DNA of 64,000 nucleotides from Megaustenia siamemsis (Eukaryota > Mollusca > Gastropoda > Stylommatophora > Ariophantidae): positions 74,980,232 through 75,044,231 of the forward strand of contig JAVIAB010000041.1 of the NCBI GenBank assembly GCA_032433765.1, given 5' to 3'. The position numbers and the translations under genes are program-made. This document shows, one piece after another, positions 43,985 to 53,479 of this stretch (position 1 is the stretch's first letter; each line of letters begins with the position of its first letter). The notes below the pieces were generated by a model, which had not been told where the DNA came from, searched no databases, and saw nothing but the letters and a program-made list of their open reading frames with translations.

Positions 43985-44500
43985 AGTGCTAGTTATGACT
44001 AAAAATTATAAGTCCAAAGAAATTAGGTTAGATACTAAAATAAAAAATTTTAACTCCAATGTTAAGTCAGTCTTATTATATAGCTGTGAAACATGGAGAA
44101 CAACTAAAATGACAATCATGGAGATACAGACTTTCATTAATGGATGCATACGCAGAATAAAAGGATGGAAATGGCAGGACAAAATCACTAACATAGAATT
44201 ATGGAAACGTACCAGTCAAATACCAGTGGATAAAGAGATACAGCGAAGACGATGGCGCTGGATAGGACACACACTGCGAAAGCCAACTGAGAGTATTACA
44301 CAACAGGTCTTTTTTTTGAATCCCCAGGAAAAAGACAAAGAGGAAGACCAATGAATTCTTGGAGAAGGCAGATGGAAGCAGAGATGAAGATGATAGAGAA
44401 GACATGGAACGATCTTAAAAGAATGGTAAGAAACAGAATGGCTTGGAAAGTGTTTGTTGTAGACCTATGCTCCACAGGGAGCTGAAAGGTAGAAGAAGAA
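43985..44500 (+). pseudogene. LINE family L-F, 3' end copy
   Basis: A 122-codon frame (43986-44354) reads NFNSNVKSVLLYSCETWRT, TFINGCIRRIKGWKWQDKI, VDKEIQRRRWRWIGHTLRK and PTESITQQVFFLNPQEKDK. It breaks in the basic region and continues out of frame to the AGAAGAAGAAGAA tail at about 44510. It is 5'-truncated, starting 88 bp after CUB-4 exon 1. Confidence 0.85.
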
Positions 44501-44849
44501 GAAGAATGGGAGTATATCAGTAGATGTAGATAGATGTTCAGGCTAATGTTGGTGCTCTTGCTGCATCTTTCCATTCTCTTGTCTTCTCTTCTCTTGTGGC
44601 AGTTTTATCAAACAAAATATTTTTGTTAATAATATATTGAGAGACCAAGACTCCATGTTCTGATATCACGGCTTGCAATTAAGAAGGCGTATAGATTCCG
44701 GAGTTGTATCTGGTTGTATCCAAGATGGAGGATTTATTTTTCTCTGGCTTGGTATAGAACCGTTGATCAGAGGTTTAACAAGCCACTATCGTAAAAACGA
44801 TTTTGTTAATGAAACGTAGACCTGATACAGAATGTGTAAATTAGTAACT

Positions 44850-45300
44850 CATTTGAAAATAAATGTCTCAGGAAAATACTTGGTATAGTGTGGAACGAAT
44901 TCAAAGCAAAGGAGGAAATTAGAGAAATCGCCAATCAACCACTAATATCTTCAGTAATCAAGAAAAGACGATGGTCATATGTTGGACATGTGATGAGAAG
45001 AGATAATAACCGAATAGCAAAGCAAGCCCTCATGTGGGAAACAACAGGTAAGAGGAAAAGAGGCCGACCCAGAGAGACACTGAAAAGAACATTGATGAGA
45101 GAGGCAAGAGCAGCAGGAATCGGCTCCCTCGGTGAGATAGAGCTGCTTGCACAGAACAGAGACAAATGGCGAGATTTGATAAAATATCTTTAAAAGAATT
45201 GAAAACTGCTAGAATAAAAATTCAGATAAGAGAAGGAGTATCTTGGTCTACGCCCTATGGGCCGGCTACGGCTTGAAAGGTCAATAGATAGATAGATAGG
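44850..45300 (+). pseudogene. LINE family L-C, 3' end copy with GATA tail
   Basis: The frame 44888-45193 reads WSYVGHVMRRDNNRIAKQA, TTGKRKRGRPRETLKRTLM and EIELLAQNRDKWRDLIKYL. The 3' UTR (GCCCTATGGGCCGGCTACGG) and an ATAGATAGATAG tail follow. The coding part is uninterrupted but lacks RT and endonuclease. A possible 5' junction lies near 44850. Confidence 0.88.
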
Positions 45301-45375
45301 TAGGTAGGTAGGTAAGCAGGCAGGCTGTTTGGTTGGTTGGTTGGTTGATTGATTGGTAGGTAGATTGATAGACAA
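45285..45375. repeat. Compound tetranucleotide repeat
   Basis: The GATA tail of L-C runs into (GGTA)n, (GGCA)n and (GGTT)n blocks. This suggests the retroposed tail seeded a microsatellite that then diversified. Confidence 0.85.
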
Positions 45376-46020
45376 AGCAGTTTGTAAAGCACTTATCTAC
45401 CCTCATGTCAGATTTGACATACAACTCCCACTTAACTCAAAGAGCCATCAGAGTAAGGTGGATGTCCTAGTCACTAGCTTGGTGTTATGTTCTTCTGGCA
45501 GCCACAGCAGATTAACCATAGAGAATTGTCTGATTATCTGGCGACATGTGTTGCCTCACCGCATGGGGGAATCAAGAGTATCCTTATCTTATTGGTAATA
45601 GTTACCCCTATATCCCCCATTTTCCCTTCCTTTTTTTCCTTGCATTCCACCCTCCTTCTCTCCCCACATCTCTCCATTCCCCCTCCCCTTCTCCAGTTTT
45701 TTTTTGCCTCTTACACCCTGACGTCATTTCCCGAGGCCAAACTCTTGGTCTACACTACTTATTTCTACGTACATTGGTATCCATCTTTAGGAGTCATGAT
45801 CCCTCTTTAGCAACTTATATTTATAATCCTTTTCAATACATATTCTGCCATATTCTTATTATTATTATATAATTCTTAATAATTCTTTTATTATTCTTTC
45901 ATTGTATATTCCAGAACTACCATACTCTCATTATTTTCCTTTTATCCTATTTCCACAAAGTAAAATGCAAAGTACCCCCGTCACGCCAAATGGCATATAG
46001 GGAATATGGTGTTAGTGACC
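45376..46020 (+). pseudogene. Penelope-like element 3, 3' end fragment
   Basis: At 45405-45600 the plus strand reads FDIQLPLNSKSHQSKVDVLV and TSLVLCSSGSHSRLTIENC. Then, in the next frame, it reads CCLTAWGNQEYPYLIGN. This corresponds to HFNSHSHKAKVDVYVTGLVS and SLTPWGINISLSYK of element 1 (7530-7713). The following T/C-rich noncoding region also resembles that after element 1. It is an inactive fragment. Confidence 0.65.
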
Positions 46021-46039
46021 ATAATTTTTACATACCTTC

Positions 46040-46215
46040 GGAACATGATTTTTGGGGTAATTTGGTCGGTATTACGCCCGTGCCGATTTAATTTCCCAGA
46101 AAAAAAATTTGGTACCCATTAAAGGCTGGGTGAACCTGGAAGCGGTAGGTCAGAATCGAACCCGACCTCTTGTTCTTTGTAGTCCAGTTCAGTAACCAGT
46201 GAGCTATCGCGGCTG
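46040..46215 (-). mobile_element. tRNA-derived SINE head
   Basis: Read on the minus strand, AGCCGCGATAGCTCACTGGT followed by TACTGAACTGG contains an A-box-like TAGCTCACTGG. GAGGTCGGGTTCGATTCTGA contains a B-box-like GGTTCGATTC about 35 nt later. These are the internal RNA polymerase III promoter elements. The acceptor-stem ends do not pair as in a real tRNA and the body continues to about 46050, so this is a SINE rather than a tRNA gene. Confidence 0.6.
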
Positions 46216-46219
46216 CTAT

Positions 46220-46565
46220 TAAATTATTTCTTTCAGACACACTACCATCCTATCTCTCCTCTAGATTGCACTCCATGTTTATACCAATCTTTCATGATCC
46301 CCCTTTTATGCCATATTTTCCCTCTTGTTGCTCGAGGCATGTCTGGGTTTTACTCGTGTGTTCACATGCTAGTATACATTTCTTTATCTCAGCCAATATC
46401 CATCTAATTCTGGATCCATATTCATAACTTTGTTTATCCCCTCAAACTCCTAGCAGATCTCTCATTTAATTAATTGACTGATTTCCTCCTCTGTTTCTTC
46501 CCCCTGAGATTCCCCTAAAAAAAGTGCCTACAGTTAATTAGACAATGAAAGTCCTATCAGTAGAC
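46220..46565. other. Intron segment of probable Penelope 3' sequence
   Basis: T/C-rich sequence like that following element 1. There is no coding feature. Confidence 0.35.
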
Positions 46566-46569
46566 TAGA

Positions 46570-46965
46570 CTCAAAATACGTAAGGTCACCTTTGTCTATG
46601 TCCCTGGACATGCGGGAGTACGGGGAAATGAGAGAGCGGACAGGTTGGCTAGCTGCGCTGTCGTTGAGGACGGTCAACCGATGGATCGGGCGGACATCAT
46701 CAATGCACTCCGAGATGTGGGAAGAGCACAGGACTTTGACAAACACAGATCAACGTCGCTTCTTCGGATGATGGAAATGGGAGTTAAGATGGGCACGGCC
46801 AGAAATGAGAAACTTGGTGGCCGTGTAAGAAGACTTATCAACCAACATAGAACTGGAGTCATCAGTCGCTGGACACTGAGGGAATTGCTGAGGAGGGGAT
46901 CTGAGCACCTATGGACATGTTCGGAGTGCAATGATGATGACCCGCAAATAACTCAATAACTCAAG
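46570..46965 (+). pseudogene. RNase H fragment (L-G), copy 3, longest open frame
   Basis: The plus strand reads KVTFVYVPGHAGVRGNERAD, RLASCAVVEDGQPMDRADI, GRAQDFDKHRSTSLLRMME, RLINQHRTGVISRWTLREL and LRRGSEHLWTCSECNDDDP, uninterrupted to the stop at 46957. The block HAGxxGNExAD is the end of an RNase H domain. The rest is the conserved C-terminal extension shared by copies 1, 2 and 4. No RT is attached. Confidence 0.78.
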
Positions 46966-47596
46966 TCATATCAGTAGCAAATGTAGTATAGTTCGAGACT
47001 CACACTTTTACCCACATACGTTGTTGTACATGACCTTGTATATCTGGGGGGAGGTGAAAGGTGGCTGCAGACTATCTTTCCCCCAACTACCAGAATGCAT
47101 TTTGCACCCTTTTCATCTTGTTGTAACATTCCTACATGCCACTCCATAGCTTTTCCTGTGCTGATAATTCGACCATTCATGTGTTTATTCTTCAAGGCTG
47201 TTGATTCAATTACAAAATTCAAACTCCCATTTTGACTACCAGAATCACAGGGAAAGATCATGTCTTTCAGTAACCTCAACACCAGATAAATGAGGGGCTA
47301 TGAAACATGTCATTTACCTATTGGTGGTGTCATGCAACCACCTCTCTTATACCAGTGCATGCTTTTTCAGTGATTCAATGAGTATGTTTATGAAGATAGA
47401 CATGGACCTTGCTTGAAGACAGTTGTTGAATTCTCTAAAGATTTCACCATCATCATCATAATCTAGCTTGTCCCTGCTGGAACTGAGGAAGGGATCCAAG
47501 CTCTTATGCAGTTGTCTGTTGACTAACTATACTCTGTAAGCATGTTGTAATAAAGATAATTAAATAAAAACAAAATAAATCATTTTCAGAAATGTG
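46966..47596. other. Intron segment, nothing recognised
   Basis: There is no supported gene or repeat. Confidence 0.5.
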
Positions 47597-47606
47597 CATT
47601 GTGTAT

Positions 47607-47749
47607 GTGTAAACATGGACGAGTAACATCAAAAGATGGACAAACCAGCCTATGACAACTTGCACCATCAAAACAAGAGACAGAGCAGAATGGCGCTCCT
47701 TGGTAGCCAACCTTCGTTGCGGAGACGGCACTTGATGATGATGATGATG
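47607..47749 (+). mobile_element. L-E LINE end, 10-bp target duplication, next to a CUB exon
   Basis: This 143-bp insert encodes SNIKRWTNQPMTTCTIKTR and EWRSLVANLRCGDGT, then a stop and a GATGATGATGATG tail, as in the longer L-E at 13815-14160. CATTGTGTAT lies on both sides (47597-47606 and 47750-47759). It ends 41 nt before CUB-4 exon 2. Confidence 0.92.
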
Positions 47750-47790
47750 CATTGTGTATCACAACCATTTTATTTGATTTATCTTTGCAG

Positions 47791-47927
47791 TAATATTGAC
47801 TGTACGTGGATTATAAAGGCTTCATCGAAAAATGTGGTTGTCCTGACTGTGCTGGATTTTTTCTTGGAGGAAGAAGAAGACAGAGAAGAGATGTCATGCA
47901 GATATGATTATGTGGCTATTTATGATG
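47791..47927 (+). CDS. CUB-4 exon 2
   Basis: This 137-bp exon runs from acceptor TTATCTTTGCAG to donor GATG|GTATTT, entering in phase 2 and leaving in phase 1. It encodes NIDCTWIIKASSKNVVVLTV, DFFLEEEEDREEMS and CRYDYVAIYDG. Its length equals CUB-2 exon 2. The extra loop is strongly acidic (EEEEDREE). The donor belongs to a 40-bp unit that is repeated downstream, so several identical donors follow. Confidence 0.92.
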
Positions 47928-48096
47928 GTATTTATGTGGCTATATGATTATGTGGCTATTTATGATGATATTTATGTGGCTATATGATTTTGTGGCTATT
48001 TATGATGGTATTTATGTGGCTATATGATTATGTGGCTATTTATGATGATATTTATGTGGCTATATGATTATGTGGCTATTTATGATGGTATTTATA
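47907..48096. repeat. 40-bp tandem duplication of the exon-intron boundary
   Basis: A 40-bp unit beginning ATTATGTGGCTATTTATGAT occurs about 4.8 times, starting inside CUB-4 exon 2 and running into the intron. The splice site GATG|GTATTT is intact in units 1, 3 and 5. Units 2 and 4 read GATGATATTT, where the donor GT is lost. The alternating pattern suggests that an 80-bp pair was duplicated after the first duplication. Confidence 0.93.
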
Positions 48097-48304
48097 ACAC
48101 ACTTTTAGACTTTTTTATTTGTTACATCAGATATAGGACATGTTCACAATATAATAATATTTAATAAATAACATAATATTGGTATATTTGTGCTAAACCA
48201 CTATACAACGTGTTGACACCTGACTTTATTCTGTGGGAAATAAAATTAAAAATGATAGCAACTCCATCAGGAATTTAGACATGGTAGTTTAACACATTAT
48301 GAAG

Positions 48305-49550
48305 CATCATACATCATCATCATGTGCCATACCAGTTGACATAGGCAATAATGTCCTTCCACAATCTTCTATACACAGCGCATTGTATTAATTTTGTTGT
48401 TGACTGTTTTTCATGCCAGGCTGTGTAGTAACTTCTCTCTTTGTCATCTGCGATCTCTCTTTGCCTGTATTTTGCCAGTTGTAACCAAGTATTCCAATTT
48501 TCATCTTCTCATGATAATGCCTGAAGAATGTTCATTGTTTCTTTCTGATGCTTCTTAGGAGCACCTTTTTTTGTCTCGGCCTCTGAGAATTTCCTCGTTG
48601 GTTTTTTTCCACTTTTCCAGGGAACTCTCAGCATTCTTCTGAGAAATCACATTTATGTGGCCTCTGATCATCTTTTCATCTGTTTGTCTACTATCCATGA
48701 TTCACTTCAATACATCAGAATAGGTTCTATATAGCACTGCTGAACTCTCTTTCTCACTTCTATTGACATAGACTTGTTGCAAAAGACATTTTTCATTTTC
48801 TGAAATACAATTTTGACCTCAGCTATTCTACTTTTTATTTCTGTGGTGTATCTTCCGTCTGAAGTTATTATTATGCCTAAGTTTTTAACCATATGCACTT
48901 TCTTTAGATTTGTCCCATTTATTTTATTGTTATGCTGCATGATGGTGATGATTGTTTCTTCGAAATGACCATTACCTCTGTTTTCTTACTATTCAGACTG
49001 AGATCTTTCTTGTTGCTTTCTTTCACCAGTATGTCTATCGATTCTTGTAATTCATACAGTGTCTCTGATATTAAGATTGTGTCATCTGTAAATCACAGAT
49101 TGTTAATGCTGTGACCGTTGACTTCAGTTCCTGTTTTGTCTATTATTGAACTCATAATATTTTTGCTGTAAAGTGAGAACAAATCTGGCGACAGAACATA
49201 ATCTTGTCTAACTCCCTGTTTTATTTATTGGAACTGTTCTATTTAGTTGCTAATTCTTATGACTGCTGTTTGTTGCCAATATATGTTTTTTTATGATTCT
49301 CAAATTCTTGCAGTCAATGTTTAATTTATCCAGCATGTTGATTACTTCCATATGCTTTACTTTGACAAATACTTTTGTGTAGTCTATGAAGCACATACAC
49401 ATTTTTCTTTATCTCTATAGTTCTTTCTGTCAATGTTGTTAGGGTGTATATTCCATTTTGGTGCCTCTTCCTTTCACAAATCCACATTGTTCCTCACTTA
49501 TTTCTAGTTTTATTTTGTTTCTTACACATCTCATGATGATTCTTATTTTG
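48305..49550 (-). pseudogene. LINE family L-A1, decayed copy
   Basis: The minus strand, starting from a reversed CATCATCATCATG tail, carries an L-A1 C-terminus, thumb and palm. It has MQHNNKINGTNLKKVHMVKN, LGIIITSDGRYTTEIKSRI and KMKNVFCNKSMSIEVRKRV. Palm pieces upstream match the 25861-27337 copy to about RCVRN at 49545. Frameshifts are frequent. The 5' end is truncated 200 bp before CUB-4 exon 3. Confidence 0.85.
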
Positions 49551-49755
49551 GACAATTGTTTATGTAAAATAAACATGTGGCATGTCATATTTACTTACCA
49601 TCCATACATACCTACATGGACCATGTATGTTACATTCAACAATCATTTGTTTCATGTATTTAAACAACTATTTATTTGTTGTGGATTTTGAATTGAAAAT
49701 AAATGCAAGATAATGCACTCAGAAAGCACTTATGCATCCTTCTGAAAACCTTTAG

Positions 49756-49914
49756 GTATCGACAGTAATTCTGCCAAAATAGCATTATTGTGTGGCAATG
49801 TTTCAAGTACCAAGTATGCGAGTACAAATACGTCCATGGCAATCGTGTTTCATTCTGATTTCACATCAGTCCACAGAGGTTTCAAATTGAAGTATGAGTC
49901 TCAAGAGAATACAG
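49756..49914 (+). CDS. CUB-4 exon 3, last recognised exon
   Basis: This 159-bp exon runs from acceptor AACCTTTAG to donor ACAG|GTAATA, entering and leaving in phase 1. It encodes IDSNSAKIALLCGNVSSTKY, MAIVFHSDFTSVHRGFKL and YESQENTG. It completes a 126-residue CUB. Because it ends in a normal donor in phase 1, the protein must continue in an exon downstream. None is recognisable in the remaining 14 kb. Confidence 0.92.
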
Positions 49915-50825
49915 GTAATATTTTTTTTCAAATGTATACACTTTATGCAATATAAAATATATATAAATATATATAATATTTCGTTTCAGTTTGAATAGGT
50001 CTATAAGTGATAAGTCATTGCTTTCACTGTTGCATCAATGAATGTCGGGGTAGCAGGGTAGAGTTCTGCCCCACCAAAAGAGGAGTAAGACGTCTCCTTT
50101 CCTCCGCTAGTCTTCGGGACACCCTTGGGCTAGGTGGAGCTACCGTTTAGCTCCCTATCAGGGTTATGTGAAGTCATTGGAGTAAGTGGTGGATGGTTTT
50201 GTGGGAGCAGCTGACAAGTAGTGGCGGTTATGGTACCCACACTGCGATGGCAGGGAGAAAATCTCATGTATAGAGACAATGGCTGCGATCTCCGACTGGT
50301 ACAGTCACTGTCAAGAAGGAAATGAACCTACCTTCTTATATTGCATAGACTAATCATGACAAATCACAACTTAATATCTACAGCTAACGACGTTTATGAC
50401 AACTCCACAGCCAATGGGAGCATCATGTGCTACAGGTGACACCCGATCGTCATCAAGCTACTGTATGCAAGATCAAAAATAAAGAGACACTAACAATAAG
50501 AACTTGGAACATTAGATCAGCATTCCAGGTTGGTAAAATAGAAAACATCGGTCAAGAAATGAAGAGAATGAAATTTAACATCTTGGGACTATTTGAAATG
50601 AAATGGAAAGGAGCAGGATTATTACAATGCGACAGCGGAAATGTAATTTACTCTGGGGAAACCACACATGAAAGAGGAGTAGGCATCATGTTAGATAGAG
50701 AAAGAAGCAAAACAGTGAAATAATTTTGGCCAGTATCAGGCAGAATTCTGCTAGTAAAATTGAGAGGTAGACCAATGGATATCAACATAATTCAAGCTTA
50801 TGCACCAACAAGTAATTCGTTTTAA

Positions 50826-50880
50826 TTCGTTTGCTGTGAGACCGAGGCCTTCCATAGCCAATAACAATAACAATAACTTT
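50826..50880 (+). mobile_element. Short insert with (AATAAC)n tail
   Basis: TTTTAATTCGTTTGCTGTGA to CCATAGCCAATAACAATAAC interrupts the endonuclease coding sequence between AYAPTS and FYNELEMTMEQ. It matches the end of the retroposon at 16785-17190. Target duplication is not clear. Confidence 0.6.
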
Positions 50881-51103
50881 TTACAATGAGCTAGAGATGA
50901 CCATGGAACAGTGTAAATCCCAAGAAAGAACTATTATATTAGATGATTTCAATGCAAAGGTAGGAACAGCTAAAGTGCAAAATGTGACTGGGGGGGCATG
51001 GCTTTAGAGAGACGAATGACAGAAGGGATAGATTGGACAAAGACACATGAAATGATTATAGGTAACACCTGGTTACCTATAAGTACAAAGTACACAATTA
51101 AAT

Positions 51104-51109
<6 letters not shown>

Positions 51110-51157
<48 letters not shown>

Positions 51158-51206
51158 GAGATCAAGACTCAGAGTAGGATTCCAGACTCTCTCATGAAGT
51201 CAGCTG
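51110..51206 (-). mobile_element. Short (GA)n-tailed retroposon with 10-bp target duplication
   Basis: AAATTGATTT occurs at 51100-51109 and 51207-51216, bounding a (CT)n run followed by TCCAGACTCTCTCATGAAGT. On the minus strand this is the 3' end of the element at 250-600, with its (GA)n tail. It interrupts the endonuclease before IDFILVQRR. 5'-truncated. Confidence 0.85.
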
Positions 51207-53479
51207 AAATTGATTTTATACTAGTACAGAGAAGAGGTCAGGAGCAGTTTGCAATAGTGACCATGTACCAGTAGTTGGAAAGATAAGGATACAATTGTGG
51301 AAGGCACAGAAATCTTGAAGAAATATAAATTTAGAAATAGATATGCTTAGAGTAGATGAACAGATGAGTGATAAGTACAGCACGATAGTACAAAATAGAA
51401 ATAATGCTATTGAGAAAATACAGGACATCGAGGAGCAATGGGAAATGCTCAAACAATCGATTCAACAAACATCAAAAGAAGTAATACCAGTGACTAAAAG
51501 AATCAACAAAAAGAAATAGATGACAGAAGAAATATTACAACTAATGAACGAAAGAAGAACGGACATACATAATATTGCGCAAAGAGATCCAAAACAAATG
51601 CAGAGAAGCAAAGGAAGGATGGTTAAAAAAGAAATGTGAAGAAATGGAAAAACAACAAAAGAAAGACTCAAAATGTATGCACAATCAGTTAAATGAATTA
51701 ACAGAAAGAAAAGAAGTCAAAGTTTCAGGATGTGTGAAATCAAAGAAAGGGAATACAATAATGTGACAGGAGAAGGCAATGTAAAGATGAACAGAATACA
51801 TCAGTCAACTCTATGATGATGAAAGACCAGAGTTAAACAATTCAAACACAGACACAGGACCACCAATAATGAAGAGTGAAGTGGAGGACGCAATTCAACA
51901 CATGAAAAGAAGCAAAGCTCCAGGTCCCGACAATATAACAATCGAAGAGATAAATGCATTATCTTGGAGTACAAGTCATAACAAAATTACTCAATGACAT
52001 ATATAACACTGGACACATACCCGAAGATCTACTAAAATCTATCTTTGTGGTCATACCGAAGAAGTCAGGCGCCACTGATTGTGAAGACCATCGCACTATT
52101 AGTCTCATGAGCCATATGATGAAAATATTACTAAGAATCATCATAAGATGTGTGAGGAACACAGAAACCAGAAATACGTGAGGAACAATGTGGATTTGGG
52201 GAAGGAAAGGTCACCAATAATGCAATATACATCTTACGAACATTGATAGAAAGAGCTATAGAGGTAAAGAACGATCTATATATGTGCTTTATAGACTACA
52301 CAAAAGCATTTGACAAAGTAAAGCATGTGGAAATAATCAACAAGCTGGAGAAATTAAACATTGATGGCAAGGATCTGCGAATCATAAAAACATGTACTGG
52401 CAACAAACAGCAGCTATACGAATTAGCAACCAAACAGGGCAATTTCAATTTATAAAACAAAGAGTTAGACAATGCTGTGTTCTGTCGCCGGATTTGTTTT
52501 CACTTTACAGCGAACATATTATGAAATCAATAGTGGACAAAAAAGGAATTGAAGTCAACGGTCACAACATAAATAATTTGCGATATGCGGATGACACAGT
52601 CTTAATAGCAGAGACAGAGAATGAATTAAAAGAAAGGATAGATATAATAGTAAAAGAAAGCAACAAGAAAGGTCTCAGTCTGAATAGTAAGAAAATAGAA
52701 GTAATGGTCATATCGAAGAAACATTCATCACCATCATGCAGCATAAAAATAAACAAGACAAATCTGAAACAAGTGCAAACTTTTGATACTCTTGGGCACA
52801 ATAATAACATCAGATGGAAGATGCATCACATAAATAAAAAGCAGAATAGCTCAGGCCAAAATAGCATTTCAGAAAATGAAAAAAAATCTTATGCAACAAA
52901 TCTATGTACCTATTCTATATCTATGCGCCTATGCACCAATAATGGCAGCAACAACAGCAGCTAAAGATAAATATTACGAGATGTTCTAAGTTATCTTGGA
53001 TTCAATCCCCAAAGTATAACAACTTTACTTGCTAGGTGATCTAAATGCACGCATTGGATCTGACCATCACTCCTAGCCATTATGCCTAAGTCATCATGGT
53101 ATTGAAAAAATGAATGATAATGGTCAGTCTTCTTGAATTTTGTTCCCATACAACCTGTGTGTTATCAATAACTTCAGGCATTAAAAACTGAGAAAAAGCA
53201 ACATGGCACCATCCAAGGTCTGGGCGTTGGCACCAGCTGGACGTAATGCTAGTTTGCAGACATTTTAAAAATGTTAGAATAACCCAAACATACTAAACCA
53301 CAGTCTGTGACACAGACCATATACTTGTAACGGCAACCAGCAAAAGAATATACAAATCTTGAAAACCATCCAGGCTTAAGATTAATATCAATGCAACAAA
53401 ATTACCAAACAAACAAGTCTTGTTGAAGAATGCCTTCCAGAAATGCATTGAGAAAGCAGAAGACCTATATGATGTAGAT

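Larger units (their letters stand above)
50045..52900 (+). pseudogene. LINE family L-A1, longest copy (endonuclease and RT)
   Basis: The GC-richer 5' segment (about 50045-50430) looks like a 5' UTR. Coding then shows an APE-type endonuclease: TIRTWNIRSAFQVGKIENIG, NILGLFEMKWKGAG, HERGVGIMLD and INIIQAYAPTS, later ILDDFNAKVG. The RT has APGPDNITIEEINA, IPKKSGATDCEDHRTISLM, YMCFIDYTKAFDKVKHVE, LSPDLFSLYSEHIM and the catalytic NNLRYADDTVLIAETENEL. Frameshifts and stops are frequent. Two small foreign inserts lie in the endonuclease (about 50826-50876 and 51110-51206). The 3' end stops near 52890 without the usual C-terminus and tail, so it is truncated there. Confidence 0.85.

Noticed and set aside
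46140..46215. A functional tRNA gene
   Set aside because: A- and B-box-like sequences are present but the acceptor stem does not pair and the transcript would extend into a longer body. A SINE head is the better call.
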